From contig OY718808.1 of assembly GCA_963070105.1 (NCBI GenBank), forward strand, positions 3,285,738 to 3,349,737: 64,000 nucleotides of DNA, in the 5' to 3' direction. How positions within the stretch are numbered: the stretch's first letter is position 1; each line of letters starts with the position of its first letter. A program made the position numbers and the translations under genes. Shown one piece after another: positions 30,898 to 43,393 of the stretch. The notes beneath the pieces are model-generated. The model worked only from the letters and a program-made list of their open reading frames with translations. It did no database searches and had not been told where the DNA came from. This stretch comes from Litomosoides sigmodontis (taxonomy: Eukaryota > Nematoda > Chromadorea > Rhabditida > Onchocercidae).

Positions 30898-31113
30898 TAA
30901 ATTAATCGAGAAAAATAATTGATAAATATAGTAATTAATAAATAATCGAGAAAAATAATTGATAAATATAGTGATTAATAAATAGATAGTGGTACACAAT
31001 TTCTCAATAACAGTAATACAGTAATTAATAAGTAAATAGTAGTACACAATTTCTCAATAACAGTAATATAGTAATTAATAAGTAAATAGTAGTACACAAT
31101 TTCTCAATAACAG
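30898..31113. repeat. Two adjacent tandem repeats (about 46 bp x2, about 60 bp x3)
   Basis: ATCGAGAAAAATAATTGATA and the following AATATAG(T/G)(A/G)ATTAATAAAT occur twice at about 30906-30990. Then a unit containing GTACACAATTTCTCAATAAC occurs three times, near 30990, 31049 and 31091. Neighbouring copies differ by only one to a few bases. Confidence 0.85.
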
Positions 31114-32403
31114 TGCATTCCACTCGTTGCCTCGTTAATGTTACAGTGAAAGATGAAGAAAAAAAAAGAAAAGTTGAATTGAAAATTATGAACACATCCT
31201 GTAATTAAGTGGTAAAAAATGAAAAAAATACAAAATTATTTTAGGTCAAAGTTGAAGTATTTCGGATGAGTGTTACTCAATGAATAGCTTGTAAATTCAT
31301 ATTAAATTTAAATTACTAGTTCACGCTAATTTGTTTACTCCTCTTGCTATCTTTCCCAAACAATTAAGGAAATTAAGCTAATGTGAAGCAAAATAATGAA
31401 ACTTAATTGTAAATCATTTATACCGTTGTAAATGCAAATGCACAAATGAATTTTTTTAAATCTTTAATGTATGCGAATTCAATAATGTTTTTTCAAAATA
31501 CACGAAGAATGAAAGGAAAATGAGAGATGAGGATGAGAAGCTTGTAGTATTTCATAAACATCGAAATTTACACATACTGCTAAACATGTCATTTCGAAAA
31601 TTTTTAAATTTACACCTAATAGCATCATCATACGTGCGTCATACAACACATGTTTACCTAAATGTTTCATACATATTTATCAAAATATTTGAATTTAACT
31701 ATGAATAAAACACAAATGAAAAAAATAAATAAAACTACGGTGTATGACACAGAAACACGTATAAAACACGTACAGTGTAATGGAAATCATAAAGAAAGAA
31801 TTTATGCATAGTTTGATGAGGTCAGTAGTGAGGTAAAGACTCTCATTTAATACTCATACATAAACATTCAAAAGATAGAAATAAAATCTCTTAGAAAGAA
31901 GTTTTTTGGTTTTTTTTTTAATGACTGCTAGATGAACTGAATTAGATAGAAGGAATAATTCCAAATTTAAGTTTAATTTTGCACATATTTGCAACCGTTT
32001 CATTTTCTTGCACTTTTTGCATTCACTTACGCTAATAATGTCTCTCTACAAGCAAGAATTCCTTTAATTTAATAAAAAAAATAATCATTATTTCTAAATA
32101 ATTTAGATTACTTGTTCCCTCATATATGCCTTCTTCCTGGTACATGAAAATTTTGAAGCATCAACAAAGAAACGAATACAATGGAAAATAGTAAATAGAT
32201 TTAAAAATAAATAAAAAGTAGTTGTCCACGTTTGCAATTATTTCTTGAGCAATTTATCGGGTGAAGATAAAAAAAAAAACGTGACGTTAATATCACACGC
32301 TATTCTGCTTTTTTATATCTGCAAATATAGTAGCGTAGAAAATTAACATTACTTTTTAAACATATATATACATGTTTGCAACAAGTTAAAATTTACAATT
32401 AAC

Positions 32404-35166
32404 TTACCCAGAAGCACACTTGGAAAGGCGTTTAGCTGCTTGAATTGCAATATGTTCGAAACCACCAAGAAAAAATTCAGAACCAAGAAAAATAGTAACT
32501 GTCACAATTGCTAATAAATACTGTAAATGATAGTAGAGAAATGCATACATCAAGAATATTGATGTAAACACCCAGAATATCACAACAGCTCCATAAACCA
32601 CAATAAATTTGGATTTATTTAGCTGCAAAATTAAAATAGCATCATTTCAATGGCACATTTACAACGATTCAAATAAATTTCTTTTTTTCTTGCATTCAAA
32701 TTGTTTCATAGTTGAAATATCCACTTCTATGGCACTTCATTACATTTGAATAAACAAATACACTTTAATCAAAATATGTACCGCAAAGAAGGCTTACTTC
32801 AAAAACTTGGTCATAATTTGAATCAGTTTTGAAAGCTCGATACTTGGCATCATCCGAGTGGTAAAATTGCGCAAGTTTTCCCTCTTTTGCCTTCCAACGA
32901 TTCGTAAGCCATAACGCAACTAATTCATCATCATTTTCCGGTAAACTAGCAACATCAACTTTACTCACGTGAAAATGAATGCTCTTCGGACACGAACCAT
33001 TGGAAAATAACTCGAGTTCGGACTGCACGATTGTATCCGCATACGCAACCGTTACATCATATATGTTCTTTATATATCCCACTGAAATGATATCATTTTG
33101 ATGAAATTGGAAAAATTCAACCAATATTACTCAACGGCTCAATCTTCAGCTCTTGCAAATGAAAAGTTAAGTTAATGAATGAATCAGAGGTTAAATCCCC
33201 TGCTCCTCCTGCAAATCACAAGTTAATCAATCAGTTAGCAGCTCGATCTTTTGCTCCCCCAAACGATTGCAAATAAAAAAAAAAATGTAAAAAATTTTTA
33301 CAGAAAAATTAAAGTCAAACAAAAAAAAAAACAAAGCTACTGAACATTATCGAAAGACTGTAAAAAAACCTTGTCGCATTTTTCGCAACATTACTGTGAA
33401 ACCTGTAGTTCTCGGATGAAGCACATAGCTATAGTGGATTAAGCCCTGTTTTAGTGCAAATTGCCGACTTCTCTCAGTTGCTCGATAATCTTTGTCGGTT
33501 CCTTCCGGGAAAAGAAGAAGCTAAAATTACAGGAACATTACATGCTAATTAATATATTTATTATAATGATATATGATTTAGATATGTGTAAAGGAACCAA
33601 CATTCTCATTCGCTTTGGTGATAAACCATAAGCTACACATACCATAACTAAGTGCAATGACAATAGATTAGCCACAAAAACACTAATTAAATATTCCATT
33701 TTATTTCACCAAAAAATATCTCTTTAATACTAATACCTTATTTAGCGCACTTCCTCAATAAGCGGTTTACCTGATATGCATGCTTTGAATTAGCATAATA
33801 ATCGATCATTTCCTCAATGTGTCCATGATCTTTCTCAAAACATCGTGTTAGAAACAAATAAGCATTCAAAGCCATAGCCCAACCAACTCCAGGTAAATGT
33901 CTCACCACTGCCTGTCACAACAACACATCAACAATTTATAATTCTACAGTCTTCCCTTAATTTTTGACAATTTTTATTTCCTAAAGTTTGACATTAACGG
34001 TCATATGATCAATTAAAATTTAGCATTCTATACATGAAATTCGTTAATGTGAAAAATTTCCAATAATTCACTCTAGTTTTGCTATTTATTAAAAGCGCTG
34101 AGAAAACTATTAAGAGCAATCATAAAAAGTCATTAATAATTATGCTCTAAATTAAAGTAAATTATTCAGCATAAAACAATTTGAATTGTTGGAATTAAAT
34201 TATTTATTGCAAAAAAAAAGAAACCTTTAAAGATATTTTTTGTGATGTTAAAAGCCAAGGATCCATGCGAATTAAGGCATTCCAAAAGAACAACCAATCT
34301 AAACATGTCCGATGGTTCATTATAATCAATGCTGGTTCACTGTGGTCTATTTTGCTACCGGATACTGTTAGACGTGCACCGAAAAAAAATTCAATAAGAC
34401 CCTGAAGTGAAAATTAGAATAGAATAAACAATTAAACACAACAAATTGCAAAAATATAATTTCATTAATTTACCAATCTTATCCATCCTCTTTCACTTCA
34501 CTAAATTTCCTAATTTTTCTAAATTTCCTAAATAGTTTAGAAAGATTTTAAATTGAGAAAAAAACATACAAGAACAACTAGAATGAATTCAACAAGAGAG
34601 AGAGAGAGAAAGAGAGAGAAAATAATTTAACTATGAATAAAATTCATTAAATTACATTTGAGGATGCATGTAACAATATCATCATATTCATACAAAATTT
34701 ATATTAGAAAAAAAAAGAGAAACAATTTTTAAAATTAATTCAATTATTTTTCAACCTTATACTAGGGGGAAAAAACCCCCCTAACCTTATACTGCTATGA
34801 TATCTTTTTACTCTATGATTTAACAATTTTTAAAATTAATTCAATTATTTTTCAACCTTATACTAGGGGGAAAAAACCCCCCTAACCTTATACTGCTATG
34901 ATACCTTTTTACTCTATGATTTAAATGGAACACGTTGAAATGATAAAATTGTGAAACAAACTTACGCACGGCATAAATATCCAAAAACCAATAAGTCGAT
35001 CGATCGTTCGCCTCCACAACGTATGATTGAGAAAGGTTAGAGGTAGAAGTGGAATAAGAAAATACATTGAACCTAATAAAGCGGAGAGTAAGATAAAAGT
35101 ACAGCAACAAATACCCTTAGCTTTTCTCCACCATGTTGTATGTGGTAGGTTCGATGGCTCACCCAT
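32404..35166 (-). CDS. LCLAT1/AGPAT-family acyltransferase, paralogue 1 (ACL-8/9/10-like)
   Basis: Predicted integral-membrane lysophospholipid acyltransferase. Relatives in C. elegans (ACL-8/9/10) and mammals (LCLAT1) remodel the sn-1 chain of phosphatidylinositol and act on cardiolipin precursors. Exons are 35166-34966, 34401-34225, 33911-33771, 33520-33370, 33081-32798 and 32622-32404, giving 390 aa with all phases matching. A hydrophobic segment spans residues about 20-48. The catalytic HX4D box is NHRTCLD (H97, D102), the second motif is FPEGTD (177-182), and HPRTTGF starts at 208. Then comes the family's IYDVTVAY region, and a C-terminal pair of hydrophobic segments spans about 320-375. 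The Cys inside the HX4D box is unusual, since the tandem paralogue has Arg. The TAA stop overlaps a donor-like GGGTAAGT. I stop there because the paralogue ends at the equivalent place. Sure of the family; substrate is inferred. Confidence 0.9.
34721..34922. repeat. 101-bp tandem duplication with a G5-A6-C6 hairpin in each copy
   Basis: Two head-to-tail copies, offset by exactly 101 bp, appear to differ only at the TGATATC/TGATACC position. Each carries TAGGGGGAAAAAACCCCCC followed by TA, a short GC stem in otherwise A/T-rich DNA, flanked by two CCTTATACT motifs. It lies in intron 1 of acyltransferase paralogue 1, and the second copy ends about 44 bp from the exon 1 donor. Confidence 0.93.
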
Positions 35167-35186
35167 TTCATGCAATGAAATTTTGT

Positions 35187-35198
35187 CTGAAAGCCAAA
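35187..35198 (-). promoter_or_regulatory. Probable trans-splice acceptor of acyltransferase paralogue 1
   Basis: On the minus strand TTTGGCTTTCAG precedes position 35186, leaving a 20-nt leader before the ATG at 35166. No upstream coding exon is needed, so a spliced-leader acceptor is the simplest reading. A cis-intron with a non-coding first exon is the alternative. Confidence 0.55.
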
Positions 35199-36904
35199 AC
35201 GAAGAATTTAATCAAAAACAGTTAAGTAAATGAAACGGAATCGTTTCACTCTTTCCATCATTAAATTAAAAAAGGGAAAGGAAAAATTGAATGGATGGAA
35301 AGATTATGAATGAAAGAAATAATTTAGTGCTATTTGTAATTAGCTTTGATTATTGAAATTTCTCACATTGTTGAGGTAAATTTTTTGATGATAGCATTGA
35401 TAGCTTTAAGTTTTTCATTTTAATTTAACCCTAAATTTTTGCGGCTAATTCATCGAAATTTTCACTCAAGAGAATAAATAAATAATTCATGCAAAACATT
35501 TCGTTTATGTATCATTCGAGAAAAATTCATCAAAGCATTACAGAAATAATTTATCGTTCTCATTGTACAATTAACATCAAATAGATGAATAATGTAGGAG
35601 TAAACAAATATTGGCAAAATTATCATTCATATCAATTTCAATACAATTGAAAATATTTCAGATCGCTAAATATGCTACCATCATTTGCAGTGTAATTGAT
35701 TTAAATTTGATGGGAACAGATGAAATGGGAATGCTGGAGGATTGAAATGCGGATGAAGGATGTTCAAAGGAAAAAGGAAGCGGGAAACTAAAATGATGGA
35801 TGATAAATAAGTAAAGATAATTGGGAATGTCGCAAATGCATGCTAATCAAGTTTCATCGCATAAAATAAATAATTGAAACAACAACAACAACGATCCATT
35901 CAATTGCTGATAACAGGAACAAGAAATTAAAGATAAACTTTTCAAAATGAAATCCGATAAATATCTTTAAGATTACACATTTAGTAAATGAAATTGTTAA
36001 ATAAAAGAGCAATAAAATTTGCCATTATAAATAAAGTCATAAAATTTAAATACCATCAAACTGTACTACTTTCGCTCCATCTTTAACTATCTGTCAAAAA
36101 TCCAATATTAAGTGTAATATTCTAGCTATTACAACGGGAATTGAAGTGCCTTACACCCTCCCTAATAAGAAAAATGGAAAGAAAATGAAAATTTGATAAA
36201 ACGTTAAAATTTTACATTATCATTACAATCAATGCTCGCAGATGTTCGTAAACGATGTTACTGTTTGAATTCATTGATCAATCGCCAGCCTATTCTATAA
36301 TTTAGAAATAACTACCTCAGAACAAATCATACTTATTTTAAACTAGCAATTCCTTAAGCTTTCCACACATCCAGTTACTGTGGTAACGATAATGATGATG
36401 ACATCCACTAAATAATAATCCCACGTTTGTCTTGCTAAATGCACACTAACCAATCAAGAATATTTTTTTAATTTAAAATTAATAAAAATTAAAATTTCGA
36501 TTATTTGAGAAATAAAAAAATGAGAAGAGAGAAAAAGTGACATGTATAACACATAGATAGCTTTGCAGTAAGCAATATTTTATAATTACCACTAAAGATA
36601 ATAAATTTTCCTCGTAATGAAGCGTAAGAGCAATCATTCTCATCTTCTCTTCCTCTCTCTCTCTCTCTCTCTCTCCCTCCCTTCACTCCTCTCACATTTT
36701 TTCTCTTGAATGTTACGACAAAAAAAAAAACGAGCAAAATTCCTGTTAGCACTGTGCTAAATGAGGGAGGGGTAAATAGCACTGGTAGAGATATTAGCAT
36801 ACTGTAACAGATAGTGGAAATTACTAATCTATAAATTGAAATTAACTAGCAGATACGATCTTATAAATGGATGAATGTTGCAACTCGTTATTTCATCATT
36901 GATT

Positions 36905-36935
<31 letters not shown>

Positions 36936-38268
36936 GAGAGAGAGAGTGAGAGAGAGAGAGAGTGAGAGAGAGAGAGAGAGAGCATTCAATAAACATTGAT
37001 GGCTCCACATTCATTTCATATTTAATTATCATTTAAACTATCCGATTTTTTAAACTTTCAATATTTCAACGTATATGTCAGTGAACGTACACCTTCCTTT
37101 TTATGTATATTTTATACATCAACACAAATACCTCTAAATAGCTATTCAAAAATTAAGTAACATTGTTAGATGTTAGCAAGCAATGAAATATTCGAGTTAA
37201 ATAAAGACAAATCAATGAGAGCAACGTGTGAAATTTTTCCAAAATACAACAGTATACGTGAAACATTTTAAAACAGATGAATTTTTGAAATGTTCAGGAC
37301 ACGCAATGAAATGAACGTTTCAGTACAACAGTTATTTCATTCTGTACATGTATTCATGTTTCCATCTCAACTGACCTGATGTAATAAAGGAAAAAAAAAG
37401 AAAACGAAAATAACTAAAACGTAGAGAACATGTCTCAATACGTAATACGTAAGTTAAATCAGTGAAATAAGGTCCTAACGTATTTAGTACGTCTTCCTAC
37501 TAATATATATACAAATCGTTACAATAAACATTTGAGGAAAGAGTGATGGTTTGTTTTACGAAACTCAAAGAGGAATATTAAGCAGACAAACGGAAATGGC
37601 ATTACATTTGATTACAAAATTATTCAGTAGGTATAATCGTCAAGAAAAAAATGAAGGACTTCACGAACTTCACACTTCATTCATTTTAAGACAAAAACGA
37701 TCAGTTTTTTGCATTTAATTATTATAACACTGCTGCTCATTGTGTTTCAGAAAAAAAAATTGCTGTTTCAGAAACTTTTTACCATAAAAAGGCACATCGT
37801 ATTTCTACTCAAAAACAATGTACAGTAATGTAAAATATTATCCTCGAAAATATTGAAAAAAAAACAACTGTAAGTTAATTATGCTGTGAAAAACACGATG
37901 AATTAATTCATCATCTATGTGATACAATCATAAACACATAACCTGAAAGCAAACAATATTTTTTTTCCGGATTATTCGATTGCTGCTAATCACTATCGAC
38001 TACTTAATTGTAGAAGTTAACGAGGTATAACTCTCATTTAGCACTCATCCACACTGCCTTTCTATCAGAACATATTGAGGTAAAGCATAAAATGAGAAAT
38101 TTTGCTACGCAAACGTTGCAAAAAATATGGGTGAAAAAAAAATGAAAGTTCATCAATTTTGCAAATTTTGACGAAAGTAGAAAAAAAATTTCTCGGTTGC
38201 ATCAAATACACAAAGTGCTTAGTGCATGCACTCAATTATTATTCATTAGAAATTCAATTCATTTGCTG
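35199..38268. other. 3-kb spacer between the two acyltransferase genes
   Basis: I saw no exon on either strand. It is A/T-rich with CT/GA microsatellites at about 36652-36675 and 36904-36982. It should contain the promoter of paralogue 1 and the 3' end of paralogue 2, but I could not pick out specific elements. Confidence 0.6.
36904..36982. repeat. (GA)n run with GTGA interruptions
   Basis: About 79 bp of GAGA broken at three places by GTGA. It is intergenic, between the two acyltransferase genes. Confidence 0.93.
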
Positions 38269-41180
38269 TTATTTGCATAATTGTAGCGCCAAATTTTGCG
38301 TTCCAGCATATTGCCAATGGCAATAGACGTAAAAAGTGCAAGCAAAAAATACGTAAATCCTGACAAAGGAGAAACAAATAATTGAGTAAATCCATATTAC
38401 AGATATTACTATCCAGAATGAAAATGCACAATAATAACCAATACTTGTCGTACGAACCTGAAAAAAAAAAGCTGTTTCACTTGCATATATAATAATAATA
38501 ATATGATGATAGCAAATAGTTCTAATAGATCATGGTTAGCAAAATAGAACACATAAGATATTATACGTATTCAAATTACTTCAAATATTTGAAATTGAAT
38601 ATATAGGGAAAAAATAGCAATAACCCAAATAAAAGATGTATGAATCGATAAAAAAAAACGCACAGTAATGAAAATAAAAAGACTGATATTTTTCTTTTTC
38701 ATACAGGAGAGAAGAAAAAAAAATGCGCTGCTAAAAGTTGGCAGTATGTCACATTTTATTTTCATTTTATATTTTCAATGTCACCTTTGCTCTGCGTCAT
38801 GCATGAACTGCATTTCTCCATCAATCTCACACCCCTCTCTTCTCCCGTTTTTACAACACGAAAATTACAATTTTTTTCTTTGTTCTAAAATTCACAAAGT
38901 GTGACACATATGTCACTCTATAGAGAGGGAGAGGGAGAGAGAGAGCGAGAGAGAGAGAGAGAAAGAACGAGAAACAGAATTTGCTTTTAGCAGACATTTG
39001 AAAGAACTAATACTAACCGGCCAATTCTTTTTTCCACTACAAGACAAGAATTTCCTCTGAGCGATGTCAGCATTGTAAAAATTCTTCAGTCGATTCTCTT
39101 TCTCTTGCCAAATCTTATTGATCCAATCAGCCAAACCACAGTTATCTTTAGGTAAATCATCTTCCTTATATCTCCTCACATCAAAATGAACAGCATGCGG
39201 AAAGCGACCATTTTGCAGTATTTCTAGCTCTGAACTGACAATCTCATCTGGATATCCAACAGTTATGTCGTAAATATTCTTTAGATAGCTTTCTGCAAGC
39301 AAAAAAAAAACAGTGATTTGCAAAACATACCATATGGAAGTAATGATTTAAATCAATTATTCTTTAACACAAGAATGTATCTATCGCACAAGATTTCGAA
39401 CAAAACCAACTAACTCTGACGCATCACTTGTATCATATAAGCAAAACCAGTCGTACGTGGATGCAAAACAAAGTCGTATAATGGTAAACCGTGTTGTATT
39501 GCGAATTCATCACTGCGTTTCACAGCTCGTTCACCACGATCCGTTCCTTCCGGAAAAAGCAAAATCTGGAAAAATTATGTATGCATTGCACAAATAAAAA
39601 ACAAAAAGAAGGATTAAAAAAAATTCATTATATTGGTTATTTACGCTAACATAAAAACAGATTTTGATGTGAGATACAACACACCCTAAAATTTCTTCGC
39701 AAAACAAATAATGCACACCAAAACGAAACAAAAAAACCTGATAGTAACGGCCCATATCTTTGTAATAACTGATCATATCACTAATGGTATGAGCGTCGTT
39801 CTTATAGTTACGTTCTAGGAACAAGTAAGCTGCACATTGCATTGCCCATCCTAAATTTGCATCGAATTTCAGTACCGGAAAATACAGCATATTTAGTGGA
39901 AAAAAGCTGCAACAAAAAAAAAAACAAAAAAGCTTCTTATGAATGCTACGCTAACATAAAAACAGATTTTGATGCGAGATACAATATATTTTAATGAGAA
40001 ACATTGAGTGCTAATGTCTCACCATTGATTTTTTATAACAATTTCCTCGACATGTAACTTTCCAAACAAAATTTTCTTCAGTAAAATCAATGAATTAAGC
40101 GTTTAAAAAAAAAAAGAGTATGTCATAAGCACAAACGTTCGTTCGCTTTTTCTTTCTTTTTTAAATCAATGGATTACGCGTTAATAGCGTAAATGTTCCG
40201 ACTTTTTTCCACTCTTTTCTTTCCTAAATGTTTCATTAAAAAAAAAAAGGAAGAGGAAACCTGCTCCAGGAATATATTCCAATGCTTTCTTCAATGATAT
40301 TTTCTCAGTGGTAAGTAGCCATGGATCCATCTTGTAAAGCGCACTCCAAAAGAACAACCAGTCAAGTCTCGTCCTGTGATTCATGATGATTAGCGCTGGT
40401 TCCGAACAATTTATCATATCGCCGGTGATGTGAAATTTCACTCCCAATATGTAATCACATAATGACTGCAAAAATAAAATGCTTGATCGATAGGAATGTG
40501 AAGTGCAATAAGACGTCAATTACATTACCACTGAAAATACATCCTAGAATATACACACCTAGAAACTAATTAGAAATTTAATAAATGTCAAGTAAACTCA
40601 ACTACACCACCCTAGAAATTCAATGAATGCGACTTATATCAAAGTGAAAATATTCATCAAAAGCTAGTGTATCCCAGGCTTTTTTCTTTGTCATCAAATT
40701 CAGCACGGAACGACAATCATTGAGCATATCAAAGCTTAAATGAATTACAGAAAACCTCACTGCAAAACAAAATTTAACCTCATTTCAAAAATTCAGAAAG
40801 AAGGAAAAAACAATTTTGAAGCTTTTCATATAAATATTCTGCAAAAAAAAAAAAAAAAGAAAAAAATTCTTTCATTTAATATATCCAGTGATCCTATTCT
40901 GTTTAATGTAGAAATTTCATTTTTCTTTTCTACCACCACAATGTGAACTTCATCCATTGAAATTGTCAATTGAAATTGATACGGAAAACTTTGTTGCACT
41001 TACCGACGGTAAGATTAGCCAGTAACCGATGAAGCAATCAGCAACTGTACGCCATAGCGGAGGTGCAAAATAGATGAGTGGAATCAGTGGAAATAGAAGA
41101 AATATCGAGCCAAGAAAAGATGAGAGAAATAGGAATAACCAAAACAGTAAACCTGTTAGATTCGGTAACGGTAAACGCAT
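38269..41180 (-). CDS. LCLAT1/AGPAT-family acyltransferase, paralogue 2 (ACL-8/9/10-like)
   Basis: Same predicted membrane acyltransferase role as the neighbouring paralogue. Exons are 41180-41004, 40465-40261, 39850-39738, 39565-39415, 39292-39018 and 38457-38269, giving 369 aa with all phases agreeing. The N-terminal segment LLFWLFLFLSSFLGSIFLLF is a strong membrane anchor. The HX4D box is canonical NHRTRLD (H89, D94), FPEGTD is at 169-174 and HPRTTGF starts at 200. The IYDITVGY region follows, then a C-terminal hydrophobic pair from about 312. The last exon is read straight through an internal CAG|G that mimics a splice site, because the open frame aligns with the end of paralogue 1 (AGTQNLALQLCK against GGFEHIAIQAAK). 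The fourth exon is exactly 151 bp in both genes. The second intron sits at a different codon and phase in the two genes. Confidence 0.9.
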
Positions 41181-41904
41181 TACGTACTAGCATGAAATGA
41201 TTATAAGCTAGCAATCACATTAGCAGCTCACATCACATTCATCGATCATCTGATATGTAAGGTGAAAATTTCATCCTGAAATTTCATTTCTTTTCTCATT
41301 CACACTTTTTTAAAGAAATTACTTTCTGAAAAGGAGAAAAACAAATCATTAATTTTAGCATAAATTTTATGCGCATCCTACATTCCTTACAGTTAAATAT
41401 TTAGCAATTCTGTTTTTTTTTTAGTGAAAATGAAAATAAAACAAAAAAATTAACGTGTAAATAAAATTCAAAAAAAAGCACTTAAATTGATAGAAAATAA
41501 TGCGTAATACACAACATTGCGATCTTTTAAAATGAAATTAAAAAAAAAAACCGAATCACATGAGGACAAATAATCAATAGAGCCTTGAACTCTTCATTAT
41601 TCAATATATATATTATATATGTTTCAGATGAAATAATTTAATCCATTTAAATATTTTCAAATTGTCCAATAATTTAAATTTCCCTTTAATTTTGTAAAAA
41701 AAATCCTATAAATTATCATTTTTATCATTATAAAACAACACTTTTTAACAAAATTAACAATCAAATATCAAAACTTTAATAATTTGAAGAAATCCTGTTT
41801 GACCTAATTTCATCGCAAAATTAAAATTAACATAAACATTTGCTAGCGTGTAAATTCTGAGAGAAATAAGCAAAATGATTACTTCACTTTTTTTTCATCT
41901 CTCT

Positions 41905-41935
<31 letters not shown>

Positions 41936-43393
41936 CTCTCTTCTCTCAACCTATTTCAGTTGTCGTCTTAAAATCGATTACTTCCTTCATCTCTCATCAG
42001 CAGTTACGCTTTGACCATCAACACAATCGCACTATAGAAAAACGTTTCACGAGTAATAATAATCAATCTCTACACGTATATCACTTATTCCCATTCATTC
42101 ATTCACCCATCCATCCATCAATCAATCTACGACGAATGCAACAAAGTTTTTTTTTCTAAATTCATAAATTAAATTAATCGATGATTAATGGGTTGAAAAT
42201 CTCAAAAATTTTCGAAGTTAATCGATAATTGATAGGTTGAAATGTATACTACAAACTATAGCACACCAACTACAACCGTTTTTCATTCCTTCCTAATACA
42301 CTTAATTTCATGTATTGTGATGAATTTCAATCAATCATTTCAATCGAAACAAATGATTTCCAAGGGTAATGGAATATATGTATGAAAATAGCTTCCAATT
42401 ATGTTCTTTTTTTTATTGAATTTAAAATTTTTACATGACAAAATTAATATCAAAACATATAGTTACAAATTTCACTCAAAATGATTCGCACGAAGCTTTA
42501 CAACAAATCAGATAAAATACATAACTTACTTCATTTCACACTATAACAGTTAATTTATACATTTTGCTCACATTTTTCTTCTACTACGACACTATTTTCA
42601 TTTCACTTTTCAGACAACTTTCCCAACCTTACATATTTGTACAATTCAAAGCAAAAAAGAAAAATTGGAGACTTTGTTCAAAAAGTTACAATCGCACTTC
42701 TAAACAGTGTGACTCATCTCTTCACCTAACAACTGATGATTTGATGGCAATTTGGAAGGTTACCTAAGGTTGAGTAGTAGGCTGGAATTTCGAAGAAATA
42801 TTCAATATTTGAATTTATGCCACTGTAACAGAAAAAAAACAATGACAAAGGATAAAACACGATTTTAAATAATGTTAAAAATTTACAGCACAAACGAAGT
42901 AAGTGATACGAATTGAATGCATTTAGATGAATGAACAGCACTGTACTACCTTAATGAGTAGGATAAATGAGAATGAGAAATGTTTTAATTCTCAATGGAT
43001 GTAATAATCAGAATTATCAAATATCGTTATACAGTGCTCAGATATTAACTGTGTTACGGATAGGATAGGAGATGAGTGGAACGATAAATTAATAACGATC
43101 GGTTAAGAACGACATCTTCCATTTATACATCAACAATTTCTAATAGATTCCACGTATACATTCAACTACTTTTCAATGTGCTAATGTGCATAAGCAAAAC
43201 ACTGGACTCATTGCTCTTCAAAATATTTTAGACGAGACAAAAAGAAACCGACCTATTACAGTTCATATGCAGTAAACAATATCAAATTCCTCGTCTCCTC
43301 ATCCTAAGTAAAGGTTACGCGTTGTGTGACAGAAACCTTAGCAGACACAGATGTAGGAGACATTTATGGTAATATTGAGATAAAAAAAACTTA
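41181..43393. other. Spacer upstream of acyltransferase 2; no gene seen
   Basis: About 2.2 kb between the acyltransferase 2 start codon and the stop codon of the ZHP-3-like gene. A (CT)n run lies at about 41900-41938 and TATATATTATATAT at 41605. The short open frames are CT-repeat or A/T artefacts without splice support. Confidence 0.6.

Noticed and set aside
30898..31113. CRISPR-like direct repeats
   Set aside because: Copies are head-to-tail without unique spacers, in a eukaryotic genome; this is an ordinary tandem repeat.
32395..32410. Splice donor GGGTAAGT at the end of acyltransferase 1
   Set aside because: The TAA inside it is an in-frame stop at the position where the paralogue also ends. 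I cannot fully exclude a further 3' exon.
34841..35110. Second open frame over exon 1 of acyltransferase 1
   Set aside because: A frame-shifted shadow; the other frame has the hydrophobic anchor and matches the paralogue.
38341..38357. An intron ending at CTTTGTCAG in the last exon of acyltransferase 2
   Set aside because: Reading straight through gives an ending that aligns with paralogue 1; splicing there does not.
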